A stretch of 64,000 nt of DNA, taken from assembly GCF_014199215.1 (NCBI RefSeq), contig NZ_JACIJC010000001.1:560001-624000 (forward strand), written 5' to 3'. Source of the stretch: Sphingobium boeckii. GTDB taxonomy: Bacteria > Pseudomonadota > Alphaproteobacteria > Sphingomonadales > Sphingomonadaceae. The translations under genes and the position numbers were made by a program. Below, one piece after another: positions 1-9,959 of this stretch (positions are counted from its first letter, which is position 1; each line of letters begins with the position of its first letter). The notes under the pieces were generated by a model. That model had not been told where the DNA came from and searched no databases. It saw only the letters and a program-made list of their open reading frames with translations.

Positions 1-613
1 CCGCCCGCTCGGCGAGATCGATTGCGCACATCCGTCGGTAATTCGGGTGCGGGCCGCACACCGCACCGGCATAATTCCAGCGCGGGCTGAACAGCATCTT
101 GCGATGCCCGCGGCCCTTCACATTGTCGTCGATGATGAGCTGGCGCACGGCGTCGGTCGCGGTTTCGGGGCCGTAGGTGAGCGATTCGGTCATGTAGATA
201 TCCCCGCCGCGCCGCTTGAGGCGCTGGCCGGGATTGAGCCCATCGCTGCCGATATGACCCACGCGGCCGCTGCGCCCCTGGTCGCGCACATGATCGCCGG
301 CGGACCCGTCCAGCAGCGCGCTGCGTTTGAGCGGTGGTAATGCGGGCTGGCGTTCGAGGAAGCGGATCGCCTCATCCACCGCGGACACCCCCTCATAGGT
401 GCGCAGTCCATTGTCCTGATCGGGAAAGATCACGGAATTGCCCTGATAGAGTTCGCGATAGGCCCGCAATTCATCGGCATAGGCCTGGGGATCGGCGCGG
501 ACGAAATTGATCTCGTCGATCACGCTGTCACCCGTGACGCGGTCGCGCTGGGCGTGACCGGTTGCGGGCATGGCGGCAAGGCACAGCGCCAGCAGGATAT
601 CAGCGCGGCGCAA
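1..613 (-). CDS. CAP-domain (SCP/PR1-like) exported protein, 3' end cut by window edge
   Basis: Reading the minus strand from a TTG at 613 gives a short signal peptide (LRRADILLALCLAAMPATGHAQ region, first 22 residues) and then a full-looking CAP domain: the conserved DHVRDQG and GHIGSDG blocks, a TESLTYG block, and the C-terminal IIDDN..RGHRKM, CGPHPNYRRMC and IDLAE blocks. Domains of this type are secreted and mostly of unknown biochemical role in bacteria. An ATG at 571 is in frame but would remove most of the signal peptide, so the TTG start is preferred; it overlaps the stop of the upstream hydrolase (600-602), suggesting translational coupling. About 200 residues are visible; the stop lies beyond the left edge, probably only a few residues further. 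Family call is firm, start codon is not. Confidence 0.85.
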   Translation of the reverse strand, partial: MRRADILLALCLAAMPATGHAQRDRVTGDSVIDEINFVRADPQAYADELRAYRELYQGNSVIFPDQDNGLRTYEGVSAVDEAIRFLERQPALPPLKRSALLDGSAGDHVRDQGRSGRVGHIGSDGLNPGQRLKRRGGDIYMTESLTYGPETATDAVRQLIIDDNVKGRGHRKMLFSPRWNYAGAVCGPHPNYRRMCAIDLAERA

Positions 614-1487
614 GGAAAGACCTCACAGCGCCCTGAAACGCGCTTGGCTGATCGACCATGATCATATGGCCGCTATTGGCGACCGGAACGAGCTTTGCCT
701 GTTTCGCGCCCGCATAGGCGGTCCGGTAAGTGCGCGTCATCGCCGCCGGATCGGTCGTCTGAGTCCGGGTCTGCGTGGCATAGACCACGGTGAGCGGCGC
801 TGTGATCTTTGGCAGGTCCGGTGTAAGATCCGTGAGCGCCAGTTCATGCAGCGCGCGCGCGGTTACCCCGCTGTCGCTCCGTCGCTTGGGATCACTCTGC
901 ATCCCGAACAGGCTGACGACCGATTCGAACAGGCGCTGCCCCTCCGGCGTATCGGTCATGTTGCGCAGACCATCGGCAAGCGGACGGATGCTCTGCGCAT
1001 CATAGCCGACGATCCCGGCAGGGGCCGGCAGCATATCCACGATCATCGCCCTGCCTATCCGCGCCGGATAACGGGTTGCGACCATCAGCGCGATCGTGCC
1101 ACCCATGGAATGGCCGATAATGGCGGGCCGGATCAGCCGCGTAGCGGCGATGTAGCGGGCGATATCTTCGGCGGCTGGCTTTGCGATATCGCCCTTGGCG
1201 TTGCCGCCCGCCGCCACGCCGTCGAAACCGGCGATCTGCACGAGGTGATAGCGATAGCCGGGCACGGCATTGATCGTGCTGCGCCACACAGCGCGCGACG
1301 AATCCACACCGTGGATCAGGATCACGTCCGGCCCGCTGCCCTGCACCGTCACTGAAAGCCGGGTGGAAGCAAAGGGTGCGGCTGATGCGGCAGCGGGCAA
1401 TAGCGCAAAGGCACCCATCGCGACCGCAGTCTCCAGCAACCTGCGCCGCGGCATCGTCGAATTTCGATATGTCATCACCGGCCTCAT
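600..1487 (-). CDS. Exported alpha/beta hydrolase with Tat-type signal
   Basis: This is an alpha/beta hydrolase of about 295 residues. The N-terminus holds an arginine-rich motif (PRRRLLE) followed by a hydrophobic stretch and an ASAA cleavage region, which looks like a twin-arginine signal peptide, so the enzyme is predicted periplasmic. The mature part starts at the FASTRLSV strand and shows an HGVDSS oxyanion turn, the nucleophile elbow GHSMGG, and a late NSGHMIM histidine. Several in-frame ATGs exist at the 5' end (1487, 1475, 1454), so the exact start is uncertain. It is clearly paralogous to the hydrolase at 2924-3811: same length and the shared blocks RYHLVQ, AEDIARYI/AEEIARYI, GHSMGG and ARALHEL/ARAFHEL. 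The substrate is unknown; lipase, esterase or dienelactone-type activity are all possible. Confidence 0.85.
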   Translation of the reverse strand: MRPVMTYRNSTMPRRRLLETAVAMGAFALLPAAASAAPFASTRLSVTVQGSGPDVILIHGVDSSRAVWRSTINAVPGYRYHLVQIAGFDGVAAGGNAKGDIAKPAAEDIARYIAATRLIRPAIIGHSMGGTIALMVATRYPARIGRAMIVDMLPAPAGIVGYDAQSIRPLADGLRNMTDTPEGQRLFESVVSLFGMQSDPKRRSDSGVTARALHELALTDLTPDLPKITAPLTVVYATQTRTQTTDPAAMTRTYRTAYAGAKQAKLVPVANSGHMIMVDQPSAFQGAVRSFLAPR

Positions 1488-1677
1488 GCACCGATCAGTT
1501 TAACCGTGGCTGAAGAGGATGCGGATTCTTCGCGTATGTTTCTTCAGAGCCGCTCAGTTGCGCGTCCCAAAGCATGAGCGGCTTTGGTTTTGAGAGCGAG
1601 CGGCCGGCTTGAGTATCAACGGTTTTGATTTCGAGTGCGATGCTTTAGAATCCACGGCCCTGCGGAGTATAGCCACG

Positions 1678-2910
1678 ATGTTTCCATCCCTCCGGCGGCG
1701 CGATGCGGCGATTGCCTTCATCCTCGTGACCGCCGCGCTCGATATCATGTCGATGGGCATCGTCATCCCCGTTCTGCCCTCGCTGATCGAGGAGTTTGCG
1801 GGATCGAACGCCAGCGCAGGCGTGTGGAACGGCATCTTCGTCGCGCTCTGGGCGGCGATGCAGTTCGTGTGTTCACCGATCATCGGCTCTCTCTCCGATC
1901 GCTACGGGCGGCGCCCCGTAATCCTGATCTCCACGATCGGGCTGGCGGCGGATTTCGTGTTGATGGCGCTTGCGCCCAATCTCTGGTGGCTGGCGGTGGG
2001 GCGGATGATCGGCGGGATCACCTCGTCCAGCTTCACCACCATCTATGCCTATATGGCGGATATTACGGAGCCGGATCAGCGCGCGCGCGCCTATGGCCTG
2101 ATCGGCGCGGCGTTCAGCGGCGGTTTCGTGGCGGGGCCGTTGATCGGCGGTGTGCTGGGAGAAATTTCGCCACGCGCGCCGTTCTGGGCCGCTGCGGTGC
2201 TGTCCGCACTGGCTTTCCTTTATGGCTGGCTGGTGTTGCCCGAATCGCTCGGTCCCGAAAAGCGCATGGCCTTTTCATGGCACCGCGCCAATCCGTTCGG
2301 AGCGCTGCGCCTGTTGCGCTCCCACAGCGAACTGGCGGGCCTCGCGATCGTCAATTTCCTGCTCTATTTCGCGCATCACGTCTTTTCCGCGGTGTTCGTG
2401 CTCTATGCCGGCTATCGTTATGGCTGGAGCCCGCTGGAAGTGGGCGTGCTGCTGGCGGGCGTGGGCGCGCTCGACATGATCACGCAGGGTGTGCTGGTCG
2501 GCCCGATCACGCAGCGACTGGGCGATCGGCGGACGATGGTCTTTGGCCTGTTCGGCGGCGCGATCGGCCTCACCAGCATGGGTCTTGCGCCCAGCGGATG
2601 GCTGTTTGCCGCCGCGATGCTGCCCAATGCGCTATGGGGATTGGCGATGCCGACGATCCAGTCGCTGATGACGCGGCATGTCTCCGAAAGCGAGCAGGGG
2701 CAATTGCAGGGCGCGAACAACAGCGTGGCGAGCATCGCGGGCGTCGCATCGCCGCTTTTCTTCGGCTTGGTGTATTCCATGTCCGTGGGCACCACGCCTG
2801 AACTGCCGCATCCCGGCACGGCCTTCTTCATGGCCGCTGCCATCCTGCTGGTGGGTGCCGTGATCGGACGCGTTGTGTCCCGTCGCGCGGCCAGGAAGGA
2901 GCAAATCTAG
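1678..2910 (+). CDS. MFS transporter, TetA-like drug/H+ antiporter family
   Basis: A protein of 410 residues with about twelve hydrophobic segments. Helix 1 carries LDIMSMGIVIPVLPSL, typical of the 12-TM TetA/DHA1 group, and the loop 2-3 motif A is seen as GSLSDRYGRRP near residue 80. A TetA-like exporter uses the proton gradient to expel small molecules; the substrate cannot be read from sequence. An open frame extends upstream to 1609, but the ATG at 1678 precedes the charged MFPSLRRRD start expected for this family and is preferred. It sits between two paralogous exported hydrolases and converges on the second with only 13 bases between stops. Confidence 0.88.
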   Translation: MFPSLRRRDAAIAFILVTAALDIMSMGIVIPVLPSLIEEFAGSNASAGVWNGIFVALWAAMQFVCSPIIGSLSDRYGRRPVILISTIGLAADFVLMALAPNLWWLAVGRMIGGITSSSFTTIYAYMADITEPDQRARAYGLIGAAFSGGFVAGPLIGGVLGEISPRAPFWAAAVLSALAFLYGWLVLPESLGPEKRMAFSWHRANPFGALRLLRSHSELAGLAIVNFLLYFAHHVFSAVFVLYAGYRYGWSPLEVGVLLAGVGALDMITQGVLVGPITQRLGDRRTMVFGLFGGAIGLTSMGLAPSGWLFAAAMLPNALWGLAMPTIQSLMTRHVSESEQGQLQGANNSVASIAGVASPLFFGLVYSMSVGTTPELPHPGTAFFMAAAILLVGAVIGRVVSRRAARKEQI

Positions 2911-2923
2911 ACTAGGGGCCTTT

Positions 2924-3811
2924 TTACCCCAGAAACGCCTTCACCTCGCTCTGAAAGCGGGCGGGCTGATCCCACATGATGAAATGGGCGCTATCCGGGA
3001 TGCGCTTGGTCACCGCGCCTTTCAGGGGGGTGAAGGCCATCGCGTAATAGGCATCCATCTGCGCATCGCTGATCGGCACGCCGAGCGGCGCCACGTATAG
3101 CACCGTGGTGGGCACGGCGATGCGCGCGATATCGGCGGACAGATCCGTGACGATCAACTCGTGAAACGCGCGCGCCGACACGTCCGGATCGCTCTTCACC
3201 GAATCCTCGATCGCGCCGGGGCGCATGGCCTCGGTGCGGATCATGCCGGAAATCGTCGCTTCGGCCTGCTTGCGGCGTGCAGCCGGGTCCGCCGCCTTCA
3301 TCTGCGCCAGCATCGCATCGGCCATCGGCTTTATGCTTTCGGCGGTCGTGCCCGGCGGGCCGAACATCGCGCCCATGAAGGGCATCATATCCACCACCAT
3401 GATTTTCGATACGAGGCCGGGATGCCGCCCCGCCACCATCATCGCCATCGATCCGCCCATGGAATGCCCGATGAGCGCCGGGGCTTTCAGTCCCGCTTCC
3501 TCAATGTAGCGCGCAATCTCTTCCGCGGCGGGCGCGGCGACGGGGCCGTTCAGCGCGCCGTCGGTGGGCTGCCCGGCGAATCCCGAAAGCTGGACGAGAT
3601 GATAGCGATGCCCCGGAACCGCCGCGATCAGCTCTTGCCACACGCGCGGGGACGAGCCGAGGCCCGGGATCAGGATCACATCGCTGCCCTTGCCCTCCAC
3701 GGTCACGGTGATCCGGTCCGATGCAAAGGGGGTCTTGGCGATGGCGCTGGCGGGCGTCAGCAAGGCGGCGAGGATCCCGATCATCATGATGATCTGAGTG
3801 CGGCAATTCAT
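2924..3811 (-). CDS. Exported alpha/beta hydrolase, paralogue of the one at 600-1487
   Basis: 295 residues. A Sec-type signal peptide (hydrophobic run MMIGILAALLTPASAIA) precedes a mature domain beginning FASDRITV. The nucleophile elbow is GHSMGG and the catalytic histidine is probably in PDSAHFIMWDQP. The oxyanion region reads IPGLGSS, where the paralogue has the commoner HG. Matching blocks along the whole length show that this gene and 600-1487 are duplicates, but one carries a Tat-like and this one a Sec-like leader. It runs divergently from polA with 89 bases between starts. Activity is a carboxylic ester or similar hydrolase; substrate unknown. Confidence 0.85.
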   Translation of the reverse strand: MNCRTQIIMMIGILAALLTPASAIAKTPFASDRITVTVEGKGSDVILIPGLGSSPRVWQELIAAVPGHRYHLVQLSGFAGQPTDGALNGPVAAPAAEEIARYIEEAGLKAPALIGHSMGGSMAMMVAGRHPGLVSKIMVVDMMPFMGAMFGPPGTTAESIKPMADAMLAQMKAADPAARRKQAEATISGMIRTEAMRPGAIEDSVKSDPDVSARAFHELIVTDLSADIARIAVPTTVLYVAPLGVPISDAQMDAYYAMAFTPLKGAVTKRIPDSAHFIMWDQPARFQSEVKAFLG

Positions 3812-3865
3812 GCGCGACTTTCCAATATGTTGTCCGGTTTTCCGGATTAGCCCCCCATTGGAGGT

Positions 3866-3893
3866 TTGTCACCGCCGCCGCTTGCGCTAGACC
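3866..3893 (+). promoter_or_regulatory. Probable sigma-70 type promoter of polA
   Basis: TTGTCA at 3866-3871 and GCTAGACC at 3886-3893 (core TAGACC) are separated by 16 bases. The second box closely matches the GCTANAWC -10 consensus known from Caulobacter housekeeping promoters. The expected transcription start falls about 7 bases downstream, essentially at the polA ATG at 3901. Confidence 0.55.
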
Positions 3894-3900
3894 GCGTTCG

Positions 3901-6672
3901 ATGTCCGCTCAGAACCACCTCTATCTCGTCGACGGCTCCGGCTATATCTTCCGCGCCTATCATCGCCTGCCACCGCTCACCAATATTCGGGGCGAACCGG
4001 TCGGCGCGGTCTATGGCTATACCACGATGCTGTGGAAGCTCGCGGATGCGCTGCACAAGGAGGATGGGCCGACGCATCTGGCGGTGATTCTCGACAAGGG
4101 ATCGCACACGTTCCGCAACGATCTCTATGATAAATACAAGGCACAGCGCCCGCCGGCACCCGAAGATCTGGTGCCGCAATTCCCGATGATCCGCGATGCC
4201 ACGCGCGCTTTTTCGCTGCCGTGCATCGAAGAGGCGGGTTTCGAGGCGGATGATCTCATCGCATCCTATGCCAAGGCCGCGCTGACGCAGGGCTGGCTGG
4301 TGACGATCGTCTCTTCGGACAAGGATCTGATGCAGTTGATCGAGCCGGGTCTCGATATGCTGGATACGATGAAGAATGAGCGGCTGGGGCCGGATCATGT
4401 GATCGCCAAATTCGGCGTGCCCCCGGAAAAGCTGGGCGAAGTGCTCGCGTTGATGGGGGACAGCGTGGACAATGTGCCCGGCGTGCCGGGCATCGGGCCG
4501 AAGACCGCGGCCAAGCTCATCGCCGAATTCGGGGATCTGGAGGCGGTGCTCGCGGCAGCCCCGGCGATGAAGCCGTCGAAGATGCGCGACAATCTGATCG
4601 AACATGCGGAGATGGCGCGGCTGTCACGCGTTCTGGTCACGCTGAAAGATGATGTGCCGCTGCCCGATACACTCGAAGAGTTGCACATGAAGGGCATTCC
4701 CGAGGCACCGCTGCGCGAATTCCTGGAGCATCACGGGTTCAAGTCGCTGCTGCTGAAGCTGGGCGCGGTCGCGGATGCGCCCGTGGAGATTCCGGCCTCC
4801 TCCGCAGCCTTGCTCCCCGCCGATCCGCCCTGCGATCATTCGAAATATCAGACCGTCACCGATATCGAGCAGCTCAATCTGTGGGTTGGCGCGGCGACGC
4901 AGCAGGGCTGGGTCGCGATCGATACAGAGACGGACAGCCTGGACGCCACGCGCGCCCGGCTGGTGGGCGTCAGCCTGTGCGTCGCGCCCAATATGGCCTG
5001 CTATATCCCGCTCGGCCATGGCGGGAATGATCTGTTGTCCGAAGTGCCTGTGCAGATTCCGATGGATCAGGCGATTGCCGCGCTGAAGCCCATGCTCGCC
5101 GATCCGGCGGTGCTCAAGATCGGGCATAATCTGAAATATGACATGACCGTGCTGGCACGGCACGGGATCACCGTTGCGCCTTATGACGATACGATCGTGA
5201 TCAGCTTCAATCTGGATGCGGGCCTGCATGGTCATGGTATGGATGAACTGGCCGCCACGCATCTCGATCATAGCTGCATCGCGTTCAAGGATGTGGTGGG
5301 CACGGGCAAATCGCAGCGCGGGTTTCATGAGGTCGCGCTGAATGACGCCACGCGCTACGCCGCCGAGGATGCGGATGTCACGCTCAGGCTGTGGCGTCGG
5401 TTGAAGCCGCGGCTTGCGCTTGAGGGCGCGACCAGGATTTACGAGATGGTCGATCGGCCCTTGGTGCCCGTGATCGCGGCGATGGAGCGCGCGGGCGTGA
5501 AGGTGGACCGTGAGGAACTCTCCCGCCTGTCCGCCGAATTCGCCGGGCAGATGGAAACGCTGGAAAAGCAGATTCATGCTCTGGCCGGGGAACCATTCAC
5601 GATCGGCAGCCCCAAGCAGCTTGGCGATATCCTGTTCGAGAAAATGGGGCTGAAGGGCGGCCGCAAGGGCAAGTCCGGCGTCTATTCGACGGACGTGAAC
5701 GAGCTTGAGCGCATCGCCGCGAGCAAGGATATCAGCCCCGGCGTCGAAATGGCGCGCAAGGTGCTTGACTGGCGTCAGCTCGCCAAGCTCAAATCCACCT
5801 ATACCGATGCGCTGCAGCAGCAGATCAGCCCGGAGACGGGCCGGGTCCACACCAGCTACAGCCTGACGGGCGCGCAGACCGGGCGGTTGTCGTCCACCGA
5901 TCCGAACCTGCAGAACATTCCGATCCGCACCGAGATGGGTCGCCGCATTCGCCACGCCTTTGTTGCCGAACCCGGCAACGTCATCCTCGCGGCGGATTAC
6001 AGCCAGATCGAATTGCGTCTGGCCGCGCATATGGCGGATGTGCCGCAATTGCGCGAAGCCTTCCTGCGCGGCGACGACATCCACAACATGACCGCGCAAG
6101 AACTGTTCGGCGAAGTGAATCGCGATACCCGTGGCCGCGCCAAGACGATCAATTTCGCCATCCTCTACGGCATCTCGCGCTGGGGTCTGGCGGGGCGGCT
6201 GGAGATCAGTGCGGACGAGGCGCAGGCCATGATCGATCGCTATTTCGATCGCTTCCCCGGCATCCGCAACTATATCCATGAAACGCTGAACACGGTGAAG
6301 GAAACGGGATTCACCACCACGCTGTTCGGCCGCAAGACGCATTTCTCCCGCATCAAATCCGCCATACAGCATGAGCGGCAGGGCGCGGAGCGCGCCGCGA
6401 TCAATGCGCCGATCCAGGGGACCAGTGCAGACATCATCAAGCGCGCGATGGTCCGCATGATGCCCGCACTGGCCGAGGCTGGCCTGCCGAACGTCCGGAT
6501 GTTGATGCAGGTGCATGACGAACTGGTGTTCGAGCTGCCGGAGGGCGATGTGGATGCTGCGAAGCCCGTCATAGAGAGGGTGATGGCGACCGCGGCCGAG
6601 CCGCTTGTCACACTCTCGGTGCCATTGGGTGTCGAGATCGGGACCGATAAAAGCTGGGGCGCGGCACATTGA
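3901..6672 (+). CDS. polA: DNA polymerase I
   Basis: 923 residues, the usual length. It fills gaps and removes RNA primers in replication and repair. Three domains are present: an N-terminal 5'-3' exonuclease (YIFRAYHRLPP, EADDLIA, GDSVDNVPGVPGIGPKTA, residues 1 to about 290); a 3'-5' proofreading exonuclease whose acidic residues are intact (IDTETDSLD, GHNLKYDM, YAAEDADVT, residues about 330 to 510); and a polymerase domain with motif A DYSQIELRLAAH, motif B KTINFAILYG and motif C QVHDELVFE. No Shine-Dalgarno is visible before the ATG, in keeping with a leaderless transcript from the promoter just upstream. The flippase gene follows 40 bases after the stop and may be cotranscribed. Confidence 0.98.
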   Translation: MSAQNHLYLVDGSGYIFRAYHRLPPLTNIRGEPVGAVYGYTTMLWKLADALHKEDGPTHLAVILDKGSHTFRNDLYDKYKAQRPPAPEDLVPQFPMIRDATRAFSLPCIEEAGFEADDLIASYAKAALTQGWLVTIVSSDKDLMQLIEPGLDMLDTMKNERLGPDHVIAKFGVPPEKLGEVLALMGDSVDNVPGVPGIGPKTAAKLIAEFGDLEAVLAAAPAMKPSKMRDNLIEHAEMARLSRVLVTLKDDVPLPDTLEELHMKGIPEAPLREFLEHHGFKSLLLKLGAVADAPVEIPASSAALLPADPPCDHSKYQTVTDIEQLNLWVGAATQQGWVAIDTETDSLDATRARLVGVSLCVAPNMACYIPLGHGGNDLLSEVPVQIPMDQAIAALKPMLADPAVLKIGHNLKYDMTVLARHGITVAPYDDTIVISFNLDAGLHGHGMDELAATHLDHSCIAFKDVVGTGKSQRGFHEVALNDATRYAAEDADVTLRLWRRLKPRLALEGATRIYEMVDRPLVPVIAAMERAGVKVDREELSRLSAEFAGQMETLEKQIHALAGEPFTIGSPKQLGDILFEKMGLKGGRKGKSGVYSTDVNELERIAASKDISPGVEMARKVLDWRQLAKLKSTYTDALQQQISPETGRVHTSYSLTGAQTGRLSSTDPNLQNIPIRTEMGRRIRHAFVAEPGNVILAADYSQIELRLAAHMADVPQLREAFLRGDDIHNMTAQELFGEVNRDTRGRAKTINFAILYGISRWGLAGRLEISADEAQAMIDRYFDRFPGIRNYIHETLNTVKETGFTTTLFGRKTHFSRIKSAIQHERQGAERAAINAPIQGTSADIIKRAMVRMMPALAEAGLPNVRMLMQVHDELVFELPEGDVDAAKPVIERVMATAAEPLVTLSVPLGVEIGTDKSWGAAH

Positions 6673-6712
6673 AGGCCGGGATTTGACCACCAGCCAAAAG
6701 CGGGGGGGAACA

Positions 6713-8215
6713 ATGGCCACAGCGGCCGCAGGAGAAGACGATATCGCGGCGCTCGCCAAAGGCGGACGCACGAACTTCTTCGGCTTCCTGCTGCGCCTGC
6801 TGGCGCGTATCCCGTTCCTGTTCATTGCCGGGCGGCTCTACGGTGCCGATGAGCTGGGGCGGTTTGCGCTCGCCATCCTCGTCATCGAATTTGCCGCGCA
6901 ATTGGCGACGCTCGGGCTGAAGCGCGGGCTTGCCCAGCAACTTTCGAAGAATGAGCGGCCGCATGTGCATATCGTGTGGGATGGGCTGCTGATCGCCGGC
7001 ATTGCTTCGGCCATCGCGGCGGCCATCCTCGCCGCGCTGCCGGAAATCATGTTTCCCAATAGCGGGATCAACGGGCTTGAGCAGCTTTTGCCGCTGTCCA
7101 TCGTCGGCATCGCCTGGTCCGATGTGTCGCTGGCCGCGCTCGCCTATCGCCACAATGTCGCTGCCACGGTGCGCGCGCGCGCGGTGATCGAGCCCTGGAC
7201 GATCAGCATCGCGGCGGGTCTGCTCTATTTCTATTCGGAACGGGATGGGCTGATCCTCGCCTATGCGCTCTCGATGCTCGCCGCCTTCCTGGCCTCGATC
7301 ATCCCCTTCATCCGGGAATATGGATGGCCCAGGGATTGGCATCCGGCCCCCGCCGCCCTGTTCGCGCTCACCCGCCGCAATGTCCCACTCGCTGCCGCCG
7401 ATGCGATCGAATGGGGCACGCGCAATGTGGATCGCTTCATCCTCGGTCTGTTTTTCGCGCCCTCGATCGTCGGCATCTATTGGGTCGCGCAGCAGATCGT
7501 GACGCTGCCGCAAAAATTGAAGACGAGTTTCGATCCCATTCTCGGTCCGGTCATCACGCAGAATCTGGAAGCCGGCAACACGGCGGCAGTGGCGGCGCAG
7601 GTCCGTCAGGTGGGGTTCTGGATCATCGCGGCGCAGGCGGGGATCGCGCTGGCGCTTGCGATCCCCGGCGAGGCGGTAATGGGGCTGGCGGGCAAGGAAT
7701 TCGTGGCCGGCACGGGCGCGCTCGCATTTCTGCTCGCGGCCGAAGTGGTCGCGGCCACCGCGGTCGTTTCCGAATCCGCACTCATCTATATCGCGCGGCA
7801 TCGCAATCTGATGATCTCGCTCGCCACGATCGCGGTCCAGATCCTGTTGAGCTTTGCGTTTATCCTGGGGATGCAGGAACTGAAACTGCCCGTCGCCCTG
7901 CAGGCGATCGGCCCCGCGCTTGCTTTGCCCATCGCGCTCGGTTTCGCCTCGATCGTGAAGGCGCGGCTGCTCTCCCGATTGCTCGGCGCGCCGGTGTCAC
8001 CCTTGCGCTGGGCGCTGGTCTGGGCGGTCGCGGTGGGCGGCGCGGTCGGCTATCTCTTCACCCTGCTCCCGCGCTCGTTCGAATGGCTGGAACTGGGGTT
8101 GGGCCTGCCCGTGATCCTGCTGAGCTATGGCACCGTGATCTGGCTCAAGGGCTTTACCAAGGACGATCGGGTGCTGTTTCGCAAGAAGAGCCAAGAGGTT
8201 GAGGCGGACGATTGA
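6713..8215 (+). CDS. Polysaccharide/lipid-linked oligosaccharide flippase (MATE/MOP superfamily, Wzx-like)
   Basis: 500 residues with roughly twelve to fourteen hydrophobic segments and the Wzx/RfbX-type N-terminus ([31 protein letters not shown], residues about 19-49). These proteins turn lipid-linked sugar units across the inner membrane. The ATG at 6713 has a G-rich stretch a few bases upstream; a TTG at 6683 is an alternative and the frame stays open back into polA (6605). It is the second gene behind polA and converges on purH with 30 bases between stops. No glycosyltransferases are adjacent, so the sugar polymer it serves cannot be named. Confidence 0.85.
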   Translation: MATAAAGEDDIAALAKGGRTNFFGFLLRLLARIPFLFIAGRLYGADELGRFALAILVIEFAAQLATLGLKRGLAQQLSKNERPHVHIVWDGLLIAGIASAIAAAILAALPEIMFPNSGINGLEQLLPLSIVGIAWSDVSLAALAYRHNVAATVRARAVIEPWTISIAAGLLYFYSERDGLILAYALSMLAAFLASIIPFIREYGWPRDWHPAPAALFALTRRNVPLAAADAIEWGTRNVDRFILGLFFAPSIVGIYWVAQQIVTLPQKLKTSFDPILGPVITQNLEAGNTAAVAAQVRQVGFWIIAAQAGIALALAIPGEAVMGLAGKEFVAGTGALAFLLAAEVVAATAVVSESALIYIARHRNLMISLATIAVQILLSFAFILGMQELKLPVALQAIGPALALPIALGFASIVKARLLSRLLGAPVSPLRWALVWAVAVGGAVGYLFTLLPRSFEWLELGLGLPVILLSYGTVIWLKGFTKDDRVLFRKKSQEVEADD

Positions 8216-8245
8216 TCCGCCTCTCTTTCTCTCTCCACGCGCCAA

Positions 8246-9835
8246 TCAATGCCGGAAGTGGCGCATTCCGGTGAACACCATCGCAAGGCCGGCTTCATCG
8301 GCTGCGGCGATCACCTCATCATCGCGGATGGAGCCGCCGGGCTGGATCACCGCCGTGGCACCGGCCTCGACTGCGGCCAGAAGACCGTCGGCAAAGGGGA
8401 AGAACGCATCGGAGGCGACCGCCGAACCGATCGTGCGCGCTTCGCTCCACCCCGCTTTTTCGGCGGCATCCTTGGCCTTCCATGCAGCGATGCGCGCGGA
8501 TTCCAGACGGTTCATCTGGCCCGCGCCCACGCCCGCGGTCGCGCCGCCCTTGGCATAGACGATCGCGTTGGATTTCACATGCTTGGCCACGGTCCAGGCG
8601 AACAGGCAATCGTCCAATTCCTGTTCGGTCGGGGCACGCTTGGTCACCTGCTTCAGATCGGCGCGCGTGATGCGGCCATTGTCGCGGGATTGGACGAGAT
8701 AGCCGCCAGCGATGCTCTTCACATTCAGGCCCGGTCGCGTGGCATCGGGCAATTCGCCCGTCAGCAGCAGCCGCAGATTCTTCTTCTTGGCGAAGATCGC
8801 CTTGGCTTCGTCGCTGGCGCCCGGCGCGGCGACCACTTCGGTGAAAATGCCGCTCATCGCCTCTGCCGTTGCGGCGTCCAGCGGGCGGTTCACTGCGATG
8901 ATCCCGCCGAACGCGGAAACCGAATCGCAGGCCAGCGCCGCCTGATACGCCTCGAGCAAGGTTTCGCCCGTCGCCACGCCACAAGGGTTGGCGTGTTTCA
9001 CGATCACCACGGTGGGCGGACCGTCGCGAAATTCGCTCACCAGCTCGAGCGCGGCATCGGCATCGTTATAATTGTTATAGCTCAGCGCCTTGCCCTGAAG
9101 CTGCTCGGCCTGTGCGATGCCGCGTGTGTGCGGCCCGGACGGGATATAAAGCGCAGCCTGTTGATGCGGATTCTCGCCATAGCGCAATTCGTCGCCCTTC
9201 ACGGCGGTCAGCGCGAGCAGATCGGGGAAAGCCTGCTGCTGGTCGGAAAGCTGGAACCACTGGCTGATCATCGCATCATAAGCGGCAGTGGCTGAATAGG
9301 CCTTGGCGGCGAGGCGCTTGCGGAAGGGGTAATCGGTCGCGCCATTGTTCGAGTCGAGCGCGGCGATCAGTTCGGTATAATCCGATGGATCGGTGACGAT
9401 CGCGACATGCGCGTGGTTCTTGGCGGCCGAGCGCACCATGGAGGGGCCGCCGATATCGATATTCTCGATGATCTCGTCGCGTTCCGCGCCTTTGGCCACG
9501 GTCTGGGCGAAGGGATAGAGATTGACGACCACCAGATCGATCGGAAGGATCGCATGGTCTTCCATCGACGCCAGATGCTCTGCATTGTCGCGCACCGCGA
9601 GTAGGCCGCCATGCACCTTGGGGTGCAGCGTCTTGACGCGGCCGTCCATCATCTCGGGAAAGCCGGTGAGATCGGAGATATCCGATACGGTGAGGCCCGC
9701 GTCGCGCAGTGCCTTGGCAGTGCCGCCGGTCGATACCAGTTCCACGCCGTGCTTCGCCAGCGCCTGGCCCAAGGCGGTCAGGCCGGTCTTGTCCGATACG
9801 GACAGGAGGGCGCGGGTGATCTTCACTTCGGTCAT
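8246..9835 (-). CDS. purH: Bifunctional AICAR transformylase / IMP cyclohydrolase
   Basis: 529 residues, standard PurH length. It carries out the last two steps of IMP synthesis in the cytoplasm. The N-terminal MGS-like cyclohydrolase domain shows [28 protein letters not shown] and AKNHAHV; the C-terminal transformylase shows [24 protein letters not shown] and PGGSIRD. A Shine-Dalgarno (AGAAGGA) lies 5 bases before the ATG at 9835. The region upstream contains a long palindromic repeat, and the nearest upstream gene is the heparinase-like protein on the same strand. Confidence 0.98.
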   Translation of the reverse strand: MTEVKITRALLSVSDKTGLTALGQALAKHGVELVSTGGTAKALRDAGLTVSDISDLTGFPEMMDGRVKTLHPKVHGGLLAVRDNAEHLASMEDHAILPIDLVVVNLYPFAQTVAKGAERDEIIENIDIGGPSMVRSAAKNHAHVAIVTDPSDYTELIAALDSNNGATDYPFRKRLAAKAYSATAAYDAMISQWFQLSDQQQAFPDLLALTAVKGDELRYGENPHQQAALYIPSGPHTRGIAQAEQLQGKALSYNNYNDADAALELVSEFRDGPPTVVIVKHANPCGVATGETLLEAYQAALACDSVSAFGGIIAVNRPLDAATAEAMSGIFTEVVAAPGASDEAKAIFAKKKNLRLLLTGELPDATRPGLNVKSIAGGYLVQSRDNGRITRADLKQVTKRAPTEQELDDCLFAWTVAKHVKSNAIVYAKGGATAGVGAGQMNRLESARIAAWKAKDAAEKAGWSEARTIGSAVASDAFFPFADGLLAAVEAGATAVIQPGGSIRDDEVIAAADEAGLAMVFTGMRHFRH

Positions 9836-9859
9836 GTCATTCCTTCTGACTTACAAGAA

Positions 9860-9942
9860 CCGTTCGGGCTGAGCCTGTCGAAGCCTTTTCCTTCTTGCAG
9901 ATACAAGGAAGTGAATGGCTTCGACAGGCTCAGCCCGAACGG
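9860..9942. repeat. Long inverted repeat, 26-bp perfect arms (sphingomonad-type palindromic element)
   Basis: Arms 9860-9885 and 9917-9942 are perfect reverse complements (CCGTTCGGGCTGAGCCTGTC... and its partner), separated by 31 bases that can form an inner stem (TTCCTT/AAGGAA). The element ends 18 bases short of the heparinase-like stop at 9960 and 25 bases before the purH start at 9835 on the same transcript, so it could act as a transcript-end hairpin or processing site. It is not related to the CCGTTTGTCCC family further right except for the first five bases. Confidence 0.9.
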
Positions 9943-9959
9943 ATGTTGAACTTGAAACT

